From contig JAGTXK010000014.1 of the NCBI GenBank assembly GCA_019096195.1, positions 186,001 to 250,000 on the forward strand: 64,000 nucleotides of DNA. The letters are read 5' to 3'. Shown piece by piece: positions 47,641 through 56,419 of the stretch (positions are counted from its first letter, which is position 1; each line of letters starts with the position of its first letter). Made by a program: the position numbers and the translations under genes. The DNA is from Boletus sp. NGJ. Lineage: Eukaryota; Basidiomycota; Agaricomycetes; Boletales; Boletaceae. The notes under the pieces are model-generated. The model saw only the letters and a program-made list of their open reading frames with translations. It searched no databases and had not been told where the DNA came from.

Positions 47641-48018
47641 ATGATCTCCTCCTGGGCCAGGCAACCTTTCCAGGTTGCTTGGTCCATGAAGCACCTTCTT
47701 TTTGAGTGGCTCACCCTTCTAAGGCTAGTCCAATTGGATAAGTTAAATTGAGTCAATTTCAATCACAGCAAGTTGAACATTACAGGTTAGTCTCAGTCAC
47801 TGTTCAAATATGCTAATCAATCTTGGTCACAGCAAGTTTCATATTATAAGTCAATTTCATTGGGTTTAAACTATGTTTATACAAGACTAGTGGCTTCATC
47901 CTGTATGTATTCACTTAGCTCGAATATCATCCTAAGGTAGACTATTCTACCTTAGCTTTGCTGGCTTCTTGTTCTGGTGCTCCTCCAAGGCTAGTTCAAC
48001 AATTGGCCAAATAATGAC
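47641..48018. other. No gene identified
   Basis: Sequence after the reverse-transcriptase fossil. Words such as 'agtcaatttcaatcacagcaagttgaacatta' and 'caatcttggtcacagcaagtttcatattata' form two imperfect direct copies about 62 bp apart near 47750-47845. No recombinase domain could be recognised. Confidence 0.35.
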
Positions 48019-48865
48019 TGTTATGATAACCCGTATTGTGACAAGTGACACATAACTGTGTGCCTCCCATTGAGTATCGGCAACTCTAACGATTCACAGT
48101 GTTGGACAGTGAGCTTCTGACTGTGTCCCAAGGCAGTAGGTTCCAACAGAGGGTCCCTTGTATAAGGCCAGACGTTCCGCAACCTATAACCAACTAGAGT
48201 TAACCAGTAGTGGTTCCTGATGAACTACCAGCTCCCAATGTCAATAGACGTGAGCGAGTTCAATGGGCTTGAGCTTCTAACGTCAAAAACGTGAGCAAGC
48301 GAACAGTCTGCTGTCAGCTCTGGCGAGCATGAGTCCGCAGAGGATGGCGCTGACGATGACAAGGATCATCAAGCACAACGACAAGATGGCTTCCAGATCA
48401 AGGAGATTGATCAAAGTGAGCAGAACCGAGACTGTGGTTGAAACATATGGTAGATTGTGTATATCAAGGTTAGAGTTACATGAAGGGGAAGTTCCCCTAT
48501 ATATAGTGCTTGACTACTTTAGGGCAAGTCAAGGGCATGAGCCTTAAATAGTTAGATAAGATCGGGATCGGGGAAATGATATCAAATGGCAGGGTAGGAA
48601 TACTAGGCTGTACATAATGGGAGCACAGCTGAGGAGGCAATGTCTATTGATAGGAATGAAGGGCATAGCCGTAAGGTGAAATAGATAGGGAGAAATCGGA
48701 ACGGAAGTGGTACTGCCTTACACTGCCTAGAAGGCTGTGTCGTCCTTGTAGTCTGGGAGGGGATTCCAGCTATACCCAGAGTTGAACATGAGTGATTTCC
48801 AGAGAGATGGAAAGGAAGAGGGAAATGGGAGGGAAAAAAGGTAGTCCCCCTCAATAACCATAACA
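48019..48865 (-). mobile_element. Solo LTR, family E
   Basis: An 847-bp LTR with TGTTATGATA...CATAACA ends and a perfect 5-bp target-site duplication ATGAC (48014-48018 and 48866-48870). On the minus strand it has a TATA-like stretch (ctatatataggggaac) followed by 'ttcatgtaactctaacc', as in LTR-A, so families A and E are related. A fragment of the same family is at 26030-26381. Confidence 0.9.
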
Positions 48866-48870
48866 ATGAC

Positions 48871-49115
48871 CCAGTCTTGATGGCCTTGGATTGCTTGGAG
48901 ACTCAAACTGAGATCTGGAAGAGGTCTCCAATATCTTGGCTCTCCTTAGTCTCAACATCAGTGGAGTAGTGTGCTCCCAGGATCTCAGCAAGGTTGACTG
49001 CAAACCCTTAGATAATGTTGAGCCATTGGTCAGGAGGAAAATCTGGGCATTCAGGTGAGAGCAGAATCTTTTGCCCAGTCTTCTTGAGACCATCCAATGC
49101 ATAGCTGCCCTCCAG
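48871..49115 (-). mobile_element. Inverted second copy of part of the 45.1-kb retroelement
   Basis: The minus strand matches plus-strand 45600-45840: CPDFPPDQWLNII, LGAHYSTDV and ESQDIGDLFQISV. About 240 bp are shared. It lies immediately beside the solo LTR-E, about 3 kb from its partner and in opposite orientation. Confidence 0.75.
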
Positions 49116-49742
49116 ATTATGGGAGGAATATGGTCCACTGCATCAGATGTTCTTTTCACTCATGCAAATCTCCTACCCATACCACTACTAATCAGAAAAC
49201 ATTGCAGCCCTGCGGCACTATAGCCTAGCCACCCTGCCTTGCACTCACCCCCTCTGCAAAGTGGTAATCTCCACAGTCAGAGGGCGAAAATGACACAAAT
49301 CCCTGCTACACCGACTCCAGGATGCCTTCAAATTTGATCCAAGGAAATTTGAAACCATTATACCTGCCTGCGCCAACCCAAAATGGATCCCCCAAACCAC
49401 AATAGAAATCAAGGACAACCCAGCAAACAAAAGGCCTTTCTTTCCAAACTCCAACTGAAACTCCAACTGGCAAGCCACTGAGAGCACTGCTTGAGCCCCT
49501 TTTGCTACAGTCCTCTCATTTGCTTGCCAGATGCACATATTTTTGATTGGAGAGTCATAAATTTTGGTTTTATAGTCCTCTCATTATATTGTCAGTCCAC
49601 TGCTTTTGCTTTATCTCAGTCACATTTGCTCCCATCACTTCCTCATATCTCAGAATGCACCCTTTTCCACCCAAACCACCTCTTCTTGCTCAATTAGGCT
49701 AGGAGAATCAGCCTACACCATCCCAGAAGGATTTCCAACTAG
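49116..49742. other. No gene identified
   Basis: About 630 bp between repeat pieces. Plus-strand words such as DAFKFDPRKFETIIPACANP near 49318-49375 look coding-like but extend nowhere. Confidence 0.35.
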
Positions 49743-49882
49743 TGTTATATCCCATGCAACTTGACAAGTCCAACTCTGGACCTCTGTCCAGAACTCCAGC
49801 ACGTTCTTCCCCAAAGTATGCTCTCATACCCTTGGACTTGTAACTCTTCCATTGTAGTATTTTTACTTTCTCATTCATACAT
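49743..49882 (+). repeat. LTR-B fragment (left part)
   Basis: Begins TGTTATATCCCATGCAACTTG and follows LTR-B for about 140 bp to the 'actttctcattcatacat' region, then stops. Beyond it the CpG-rich host island begins. Confidence 0.75.
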
Positions 49883-50187
49883 AATGCCCTGATACTAGTA
49901 GCCTTGCAGACCGAGTGTGCCATAGAGCAGTGGGTGGATGGTTCGTTGACGTCTTGAGGATGCTCGATTTGACCCCCTTTTTTTCCAGTCGTTCATTTTC
50001 TGGCACCAGTCTCTATGGAAGGTCCATCGTCTTGCTTCGTCTCTTATCAAGCGCTTCTGGTCCAACGCATGTATGCATATTGGCAAGGCGAGAAACGGGT
50101 GTTATGCAGCCTTATTGCATTTGGTGGCGTGGGTCGTCTCGCCTTCGTTGCGTTGAACTCACTCGAGCAAATGGCATGAATTAGGTG

Positions 50188-50728
50188 ATGATCGCTGCAG
50201 CCGTCAGGATCAACACCGTACCAAACCAACTTCCCCTGGAGGTAATTCTTGAGCTACGTCAACTGTCCTTCACTAGACTCATGTGTCTGGTGCATAGCAC
50301 GAGCTCCTCTGGGTTGCTATCTGACTACCGGTCGAAATATTACCTTTATATGTTTGCTCTTATTGGTTTAAGAAATGGTGAGCAGCCTAGCGCTGTATCG
50401 ATTTGTCACCATCTACGCTGATTTATTTCAGTGATGTTGTTTTTAACGGCCTATAAATATTTTCGTTCCTATCGTGAAGTGAGGGCATTCATCGTGTACA
50501 CAATCTATCGAGATAGTATGTTTTATATCGTCTGCATCATGCGTAAGTGAAACCTTCAAATCCATATAGACTCGTAGCTTACTTTAATGTGCAGTCATCG
50601 CACCCCAACGCAATCATCACTGGTGCATTTCTGGTAAATATTTCTCTTCCACAGCATGCACCCAGAAAATGCTAACGAGAATGGTCGCTTCAAGCTTCAA
50701 TTCAGCTGCCTCTTGGACCTGTGCGTGA
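50188..50728 (+). CDS. Small spliced protein, possible F-box
   Basis: Three exons fit with canonical sites: 50188-50377, 50432-50542 and 50595-50728 (introns 54 and 52 bp; donors GTGAGC and GTAAGT, acceptors TTTCAG and GTGCAG), giving about 144 residues with no stop. The first exon reads VPNQLPLEVILELRQLSFTR then LMCLVHSTSS, which resembles the start of an F-box (LP.E..LEI...L....L); F-box proteins recruit substrates to SCF ubiquitin ligases. The second reads FRSYREVRAFIVYTIYRDSM and the third ends SSFNSAASWTCA. The F-box call is tentative. The region is CpG-rich and looks like maintained host DNA. Further exons downstream are possible. Confidence 0.45.
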
Positions 50729-51155
50729 CACTATGTTTTTAGTGCATTTGCTTTGCCAATTCGAGCTCTGGCGATGGTTGTTCCACGTGCGGATTCCAAT
50801 TACAATGCTTGTTTTGCTTTTCTTTTGTTGCTCTGGGGGAGCCTAGCGCATCAAGTATACAAAACCAAAGAAACAATGCAGCAACCTCCTTTTCAGGAAG
50901 TCATTCCATGCAAGATCATTCAGACCCTCTGAGGTCAGCTGAAAGTTGTTAGGGTGGTTGTACAGCCAAAGGTCTACCAGCAGTCCAAGAAGCTTGATCA
51001 AATCATCAATGAACGCTCCTGTCCCCGAGGCCGTCATCGATATCGACATCGACCCATGCTTCGTCCTTACAGACGAGGAGTTTCTTCACTGACCCCGCTC
51101 GCGACTCTGTTGGTACCTCGCCTTCTAGCCAGGATATGGACAGCCATCCATTGCT

Positions 51156-51596
51156 GTGTCGTTTACAAAGCTTCCCGCATCGTCAATCGCTCGGCTGTTG
51201 GAGATACAGCCGTTTGTAGTAGTTAATATTCTTCCTCATTTGGTACGCTCGGATGATACACTACGTGTTCGGCTCGCGTACGACCTTTCCTCATTACGTT
51301 CGACTGGAGGTAAGCACCGCGTTCATTCCTACAATACAACGCTTACTTACTGCACCTGTAGCTCACCAGCTCGCTTGTTAGGTCCGACTCACGCGCACAC
51401 TAACATCGGCACCATGCGATTCTTGTTCCACGCCGATGATGCCAATCCCAAAGCTGCCTGGTACGGCACCACTGTTACAATGATACCTTCGTATTGTTCA
51501 GCTTGCGGGGAATTGATTGGTGATCAGACGTTTGAAAACCATGCTCATAAAGACAGGAGAGGAGCAGTAGTTGGGCATTTATGGTATGAAACTTGA
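51156..51596 (+). CDS. 3' part of an unrecognised host gene
   Basis: Open for 146 codons: TKLPASSIARLLEIQPFVVV, HLVRSDDTLRVRLAYDLSSL, then either straight through or across a GT-AG intron (51310-51369, 60 bp, frame-neutral) to GTMRFLFHADDANPKAAWYG and IPSYCSACGELIGDQTFENH, ending VVGHLWYET and a stop at 51594-51596. The C-x2-C and H-x-H spacing near the end could bind zinc. Upstream the frame meets stops unless other exons are used; it may be the tail of the gene at 50188 or a separate gene. No family recognised with confidence. Confidence 0.4.
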   Translation: MSFTKLPASSIARLLEIQPFVVVNILPHLVRSDDTLRVRLAYDLSSLRSTGGKHRVHSYNTTLTYCTCSSPARLLGPTHAHTNIGTMRFLFHADDANPKAAWYGTTVTMIPSYCSACGELIGDQTFENHAHKDRRGAVVGHLWYET

Positions 51597-51599
51597 AAA

Positions 51600-52341
51600 T
51601 GAAGGATTCAGAGGTAAAATAGAGTGTGATCGACAGTTTTAAAGCAAAGGGCTGCCAAACAGACTCATCGGACAGTCCGGTTTCAAATGGAGGGAGCTCA
51701 GAGCGGAACAGAACGGATGCAAACGAGTGAAAACGGAGTGCTGCCATAAGTATGGAAGAGGATAGAGGTCGATGCGTGAGAAGGGGGATCGTGTCAAGGC
51801 TACAAAGATGGGGGGCGATCATGTAAAAGATCTTAAAGGTTTACCATTGGAAGGAACCGCAGGAGAATTCGGGGGCGGTGGAGTTGGTTGGTTTCGAGGG
51901 CAGTGTCACCGTCATTGGGGTAGAGATTGGTGTGAAATATAACGGGGACCTCGAAGGAGGAGCTAGACAATGCTCGAGCCACTAGGATTATGGCGAATGA
52001 TTGGCCAAGTACGACGTGTGGCTCGGGTCCACGAATGCACGTTTTGACCAAAAGTTTTGATCCCGAATTGAAACGCTGATGGCACCTTAGGGTCTAGAGC
52101 AGGATTGGCAGCAAGAAGCTAGCTGCACCAGCCTGACGTTAGACACAACGGCACTTATTAGGTGTGTAATTGACGGGTTAATGCAGCATGGCCAGGTGCT
52201 CTATAGTATTCTGGTTTCGGCTGGCTCCTACGCAAAATATCGGTGAAAGCGTGAAATTAAGGGTGAAGGCAAGCACGATGGGAACTAAATGGAAACGCGA
52301 AAAAAAAGGGGGGGGGAGGGGGAAACCCCCGCTCATCCGCG
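51600..52341. other. Intergenic between two host genes
   Basis: CpG-containing sequence between the convergent genes. Open minus-strand stretches at 51475-51822 and 51833-52051 have no recognisable domain and lack a clear gene structure. A purine-rich run (aaaaaaagggggggggag) lies near 52300. Confidence 0.4.
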
Positions 52342-53433
52342 TCAAAGTCCCTTTCCAACGAACCATCGAGGCACCCCGTTTTCAATCCAATCATCTTCAA
52401 TCCAGGGGCCTTTTAACAAAAGCTCGTCATCATCATCATCGGATTCAAGTTCAGCTCCGGATTTGATGGGCGCACCCTTGGCCCTGAGTTTCCGGTTGGT
52501 GCTCACACGCTTCGTAGCCGGTGCTCGTTTCTTTGTGGAAAACTTGGAGATGGACATGGAGGAAGCCTCCTGCAGAGCACGAGACCGTGTGAGAGGTGGG
52601 CGGTCCCCTTCTGCGTCCAGGTGCATGTCCAGACCGTCATCTGCTTTGAATGAACCCGAGAATCAATACACGGGGGTAAAGCCAAGGCAGCCTGGAGTGA
52701 TCGAGTGGATATATGTGTGAGGAGACATACCACGGACATTCGTCGACTTGAACCCTTGTCCGAAGGCCGATCCCGAAGGGGGACAGGGCACCGTCATGCT
52801 GCCTGGCGAGCCAGGTAGCTGCTCCCTGACAGATGCCATATGCACCGCATCCTTTAGCACAGGCGTTTCGGTGGCGGCAGGGGAACGGGCAATGGGGACG
52901 CAGTACTCGGTGACAAACGACCCTGCTAGCGTGGTAGAGGCGGTGGAAGCTTGATCCGCTGGCGCTTCGCCCTGGATTCTGGAGTCCTCACGCAAAGAGA
53001 AGGATGCAAGGAAACTACCTTGGGTTCTGTTTTCGTGCCCAGCCAAGTTGGGTGCCCTTTTCAGTCGGGTTATGGCTGGCGTTGAGCGATAACATGGATG
53101 ACAAGCATAAAATGACACATCAACGTCAGCAGATTCTCCTGACGGCGAGATCGAACTGGAGGGCGAAGATCGTTTCGCTTTTGAAGGGCTTGAACTGCAG
53201 TGTCCAAAAGCGAGGGGCCCTTGATTCCTGGATTGGGCGGTAGAGTAGACTTGGGTGCGCCTGGCCGGCTGCTGCGGTGCCAGCCCAACAAAGTCCTCCA
53301 GCCGTTTTTTCAGAAAGCTGAGACGACACCGTTTTTGCATTCGATGGGATACTTGATCAAATGGCAGCAGGTCCGCTTCCGGAGGAAGGACCTTGAGAGG
53401 GGATTCGTACGCGACACGCTGCCACCGCGACAT
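52342..53433 (-). CDS. Unrecognised Ser-rich, basic, probably nuclear protein; intact
   Basis: Two exons give about 333 residues: 53433-52731 (start MSRWQRVAYESPLKVLPPEA; a stop lies in frame upstream, so this ATG is the first) and 52640 or 52643 down to 52342. The intron has GTATGT donor at 52730 and an AG acceptor at either of two sites 3 bp apart, both in frame. The N-terminal part has a basic segment (HRMQKRCRLSFLKKRLEDFV), the middle is Ser/Pro-rich (SSSPSKAKRSSPSSSISP), and the C terminus is Lys/Arg-rich then acidic (STKKRAPATKRVSTNRKL, ELESDDDDDELLLKGPWIED). Mostly disordered; possible nuclear localisation signals. No stop, CpG kept. Unknown function. Confidence 0.6.
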
Positions 53434-53563
53434 TGAAGAGGAGATCAAGGTGGAAGGGGGTGGCGATGCACCTCGCCCACCCTCAAGGACGTCGGGGACC
53501 TAGCTGTGTGTCGGTTCCCGGAAGGTGTGAAGCATCACAGTAAATAAGTCACGAAGTCACGAT

Positions 53564-54590
53564 TGTTACGGTTACCGAAGGGGGTACATCTTTTCCCCTT
53601 CCTTCTCCCCCCGTAGGACTATGGGACGACCTCTTCTTCGACTCTAACCAGGGATTCCCCTGCAACACCAACCCAGGCATTGCCCCATCCGGAACTACCT
53701 TTCTAGGAAGTTATTTGTAACTTCCTCTTTAGGAACCTACCCGTTTGGTATGGACATCACCTTCCTATTTCATTTGATACATGTCTTCTCCCTTCTTGAT
53801 CCGATCATAGACATTGCCTCCTTGGCTATGCTCTCTCGCACATAGCCCAGTACTCCTACTTTCCCCATTGGACTCATGCCTGATCCGTTTATAGTAATCT
53901 TTCGTCTATGACTAAACATTACTAAATTCGTCACGAAGCCTGCCCTAGACAGGCAAGGCCTATAAATAGGGACGTGGGCCCTTCATGTAACTCTAACCTA
54001 GATCTACACTCCTTCCCGTGTAATCTACTGCTTCTCCCGCTAAAGGTTCCACTTCACCTCAGAAGCCTTCTCCCGCGATCTGGAGGTGCTCGCCCTCGTG
54101 CTCGTGATCATCCTTCTCATCGCTTCGCACTTGTGTGCCGTCGTTGCCGTTACCCACTTCTAAAGCTTCGGCAACTCCAACGACCAACAGAGGTTGGTCG
54201 TTGTCAGTCAGGACTCCGCCACTAACCCAGCAAGACCGGGACTCCGCCACCAGCACAAGCCCGAGACTCCGCCATCGGCATCAAAGACTCCGCCATTCGA
54301 TATTAGGCCCAGTAAGCCCTAGGAATTAGCAGACGGAAGGCTACTGCTCCTAGGCCTGTGCACCGGTCTACCCCCTCCTTTGTGTAAGGATTGGGATTCC
54401 GTGGTAAATCCGAGACTCTGCCATTGGTCGTAGAGGTAACAAGGGACTCTACGTAAAGCTAGCAGTTGGTCCCCAGTCAGAGGGTATTTGGGCCTCTGGA
54501 GGTTAAGTAATCTTCCTCAAGTCCTGCTAGTCCTATAATCCAACAGGGGGATTATACGGGAACGTGTCACCATTGTTACAAGGCGTAACA
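53564..54590 (+). mobile_element. Solo LTR, family A (copy 3)
   Basis: A 1027-bp plus-oriented LTR, TGTTACGGTTA...GGCGTAACA, with a perfect target-site duplication ACGAT (53559-53563 and 54591-54595). TATA-like box (ggcctataaatagggacgt near 53957). The word gactccgcca is repeated four times within about 100 bp near 54209-54297. It lies just upstream of the start of the Ser-rich host gene on the opposite strand (about 130 bp), so it could affect that gene's promoter. Confidence 0.93.
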
Positions 54591-54691
54591 ACGATAATCG
54601 AGAAAACTTACAATGCTGTGCTGTAAGTCTGTATGTGAGGTTCCCCTCGGGAAATCCCGGGGTTACCCTCGGCTACCGTATATGGCCAAGC

Positions 54692-54920
54692 CTCCATCCC
54701 AACCAGAGTCTCCGCCCCAATCCCAGATGACGTCCCAGATGCCATTCTGAACCCAAACCAAACCACAACCCAAACAAAACATGAGACGCCAACTCAGCAA
54801 CGGTCAGGCTGCCCAAGCTTACAAGCACGCTCAGAACCAGAGCTTGATGAGCATCGTCACAGACATGGCCTGCCAGAATGAGACTGAGATTCAGGGTCAG
54901 AATTGGGATTGGGTATGAGG
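54692..54920 (+). pseudogene. Fragment of a repeat-associated hypothetical protein (tentative)
   Basis: Reads MAKPPSQPESPPQSQMTSQM, a stop, then NMRRQLSNGQAAQAYKHAQN and SLMSIVTDMACQNETEIQ. The second part resembles the start of a hypothetical protein family common in Agaricomycete genomes (recalled only). It continues for no more than about 30 codons after that before stops. Partial and dead if the reading is right. Confidence 0.3.
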
Positions 54921-55930
54921 TCATTGGATATAACACGTGCACCAGGTCTGTGTTACATGAGCCAAGTGCAGAGATAAGGATGGGGACAGCGGTGAATGGT
55001 CAAGCACATGTGAGGATGTCGAGTTCACCGATGGCAGTGGATGAGGGTGGATGGGGAAGTGGTGGAGGTGGGGGACAGGAACAAGGTGGACAATGTCCGA
55101 TCAAGTTGCCACTGAGGTCAGTGTTGCAGAATGGGAGTTGGACGCTGTCTCAAAGTCCTGCTTCCATCACCGTGCCAGCTCCAGTGATGTCCCCAGCTGT
55201 GGTAAACCTGGTGAACAATCAGGAGGTGAAGAAGGGGGTGGTCCAAGCAGATGTGCAGCTGGTGGAGTTGGAAGAAGATCGTGGTCGAGAAATTGCATTG
55301 CTGTTGACTCAGAGGAATTCAGCATCAATTTCGTCATATGAAACTTGTATTCGTGACTTACACATATCACAAACCCAGCCATTGGATCAACAAGGTCACC
55401 AGAGTGTGGACCCCATGCTCGCAGAGAAGGCATCTATCTCAATCCTGTTGATCCAGACCATCAAGAATATGGAGCCAACACCAAATGACTTCCTTCCTCC
55501 TTCTCCCAGGCATGAACACCAGTGGTCGATTGGTTGTGGTGATCTTGATGAGGCACTACACACTTTGAAAGAGGGACAGACCTGAAGACATCGCAGCACA
55601 CCATCCTCAGTTCATGTGCCGGTGAACAAGGTATTCATCGACAGTCAACAGGATGGGACAGACTCGCAAGCTGCGAAGTAGTGACCAGGCGTACTACTGA
55701 TCTATTGTTACAATATGTTTCCTTTGCTGGCCACACGGTTACTCTAACATATATCTTGTATATCTTTCCTTTTTTTTTGGGACTATCTATGCTGAGATGT
55801 TGTATCGTAATCACATTTATATGGAATCACCAATGTCAAAATAGAGAGGGCTGCACCATCACTGGGTATTCAGGGGGCATATCTTGTTACATTGGTTGAT
55901 GCAATCCAAGAGGATGTTAAAGAACATCTC
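54921..55930 (+). other. Open region of unknown status
   Basis: A plus-strand open stretch (54878-55585) encodes a Gly/Ser/Val-rich sequence (AVDEGGWGSGGGGGQEQGG, then TVPAPVMSPAVVNLVNNQE and ISILLIQTIKNMEPTPNDF). I do not recognise it, and a second frame over the same bases is open too. From 55600 to 55930 nothing is seen apart from a run of nine Ts near 55771-55779. Confidence 0.3.
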
Positions 55931-55933
55931 TAC

Positions 55934-56418
55934 CTAGAGAATCATTAGTAACATGATAACACAGTACACAAGAAGAGAAACCTTGAGTGACTCCAACACT
56001 AGGCAGTTTTTTCCGTTGGCCCCCCATGTATCATCATACATTTTATAACTCCATGTATTTATGATGGTTGCTCCTGTGGTATGTTCTCCCCTGGTTTCCA
56101 CGTCGACGTGGAGGCATCTACCTTGGAATAGAGTGGGGTTGGAGACATATGCGATTGTGAGTGCATTGTGGAGTGGAGGGCCATCATTGAAGCCGAATGC
56201 TTGTTGATACGCATCACTGAAATACACAACAAGTGAAGACAACATCTTTCTGAGGTTGGTCCCTGGTAGGGTGAGTGTGTAATGGTTGTGCTGGTGGGGT
56301 GATCCACACAGATGCGCGTGGATGCCTTGATTCATGATGGCAGTGTGGGTGACATTGATTGGCAGCATGACCATCTTGAGTGGGTTATTGACCACTATCT
56401 ATGCTGCTTCGGCTGCAT
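55934..56418 (-). pseudogene. Inosine-uridine nucleoside hydrolase, C-terminal fragment
   Basis: Nucleoside hydrolases split ribonucleosides into base and ribose in the salvage pathway. The fragment reads AEAA(stop)IVVNNPLKMVML, PINVTHTAIMNQGIHAHL, then FSDAYQQAFGFNDGPPLHNA, LTIAYVSNPTLFQGRCLHVD, VETRGEHTTGATIINTW and the C terminus GGK/NCLVLESLKV region. The FGFN-GPPLHDALTIAY and VE..G.HT.G blocks are diagnostic of URH1-type enzymes; the active-site His-Asp pair of that block reads H-N here. A 45-bp GT-AG intron (about 56215-56260) may be present. The N-terminal two thirds, with the first Asp cluster, is missing: the gene is cut near 56420, where Ty3-C sequence begins. Confidence 0.75.
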
Positions 56419-56419
56419 A

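Noticed and set aside
47750-48018. Tyrosine recombinase after the reverse-transcriptase fossil
   Set aside because: Only a weak resemblance (NQSWSQQV); no catalytic R-H-R-Y residues could be placed.
45100-49882. LTR-B pieces at 44690-45098 and 49743-49882 as the two LTRs of the retroelement between them
   Set aside because: The enclosed reverse transcriptase is not Ty3, no self-priming site follows the left piece, and both pieces are truncated; chance flanking is more likely.
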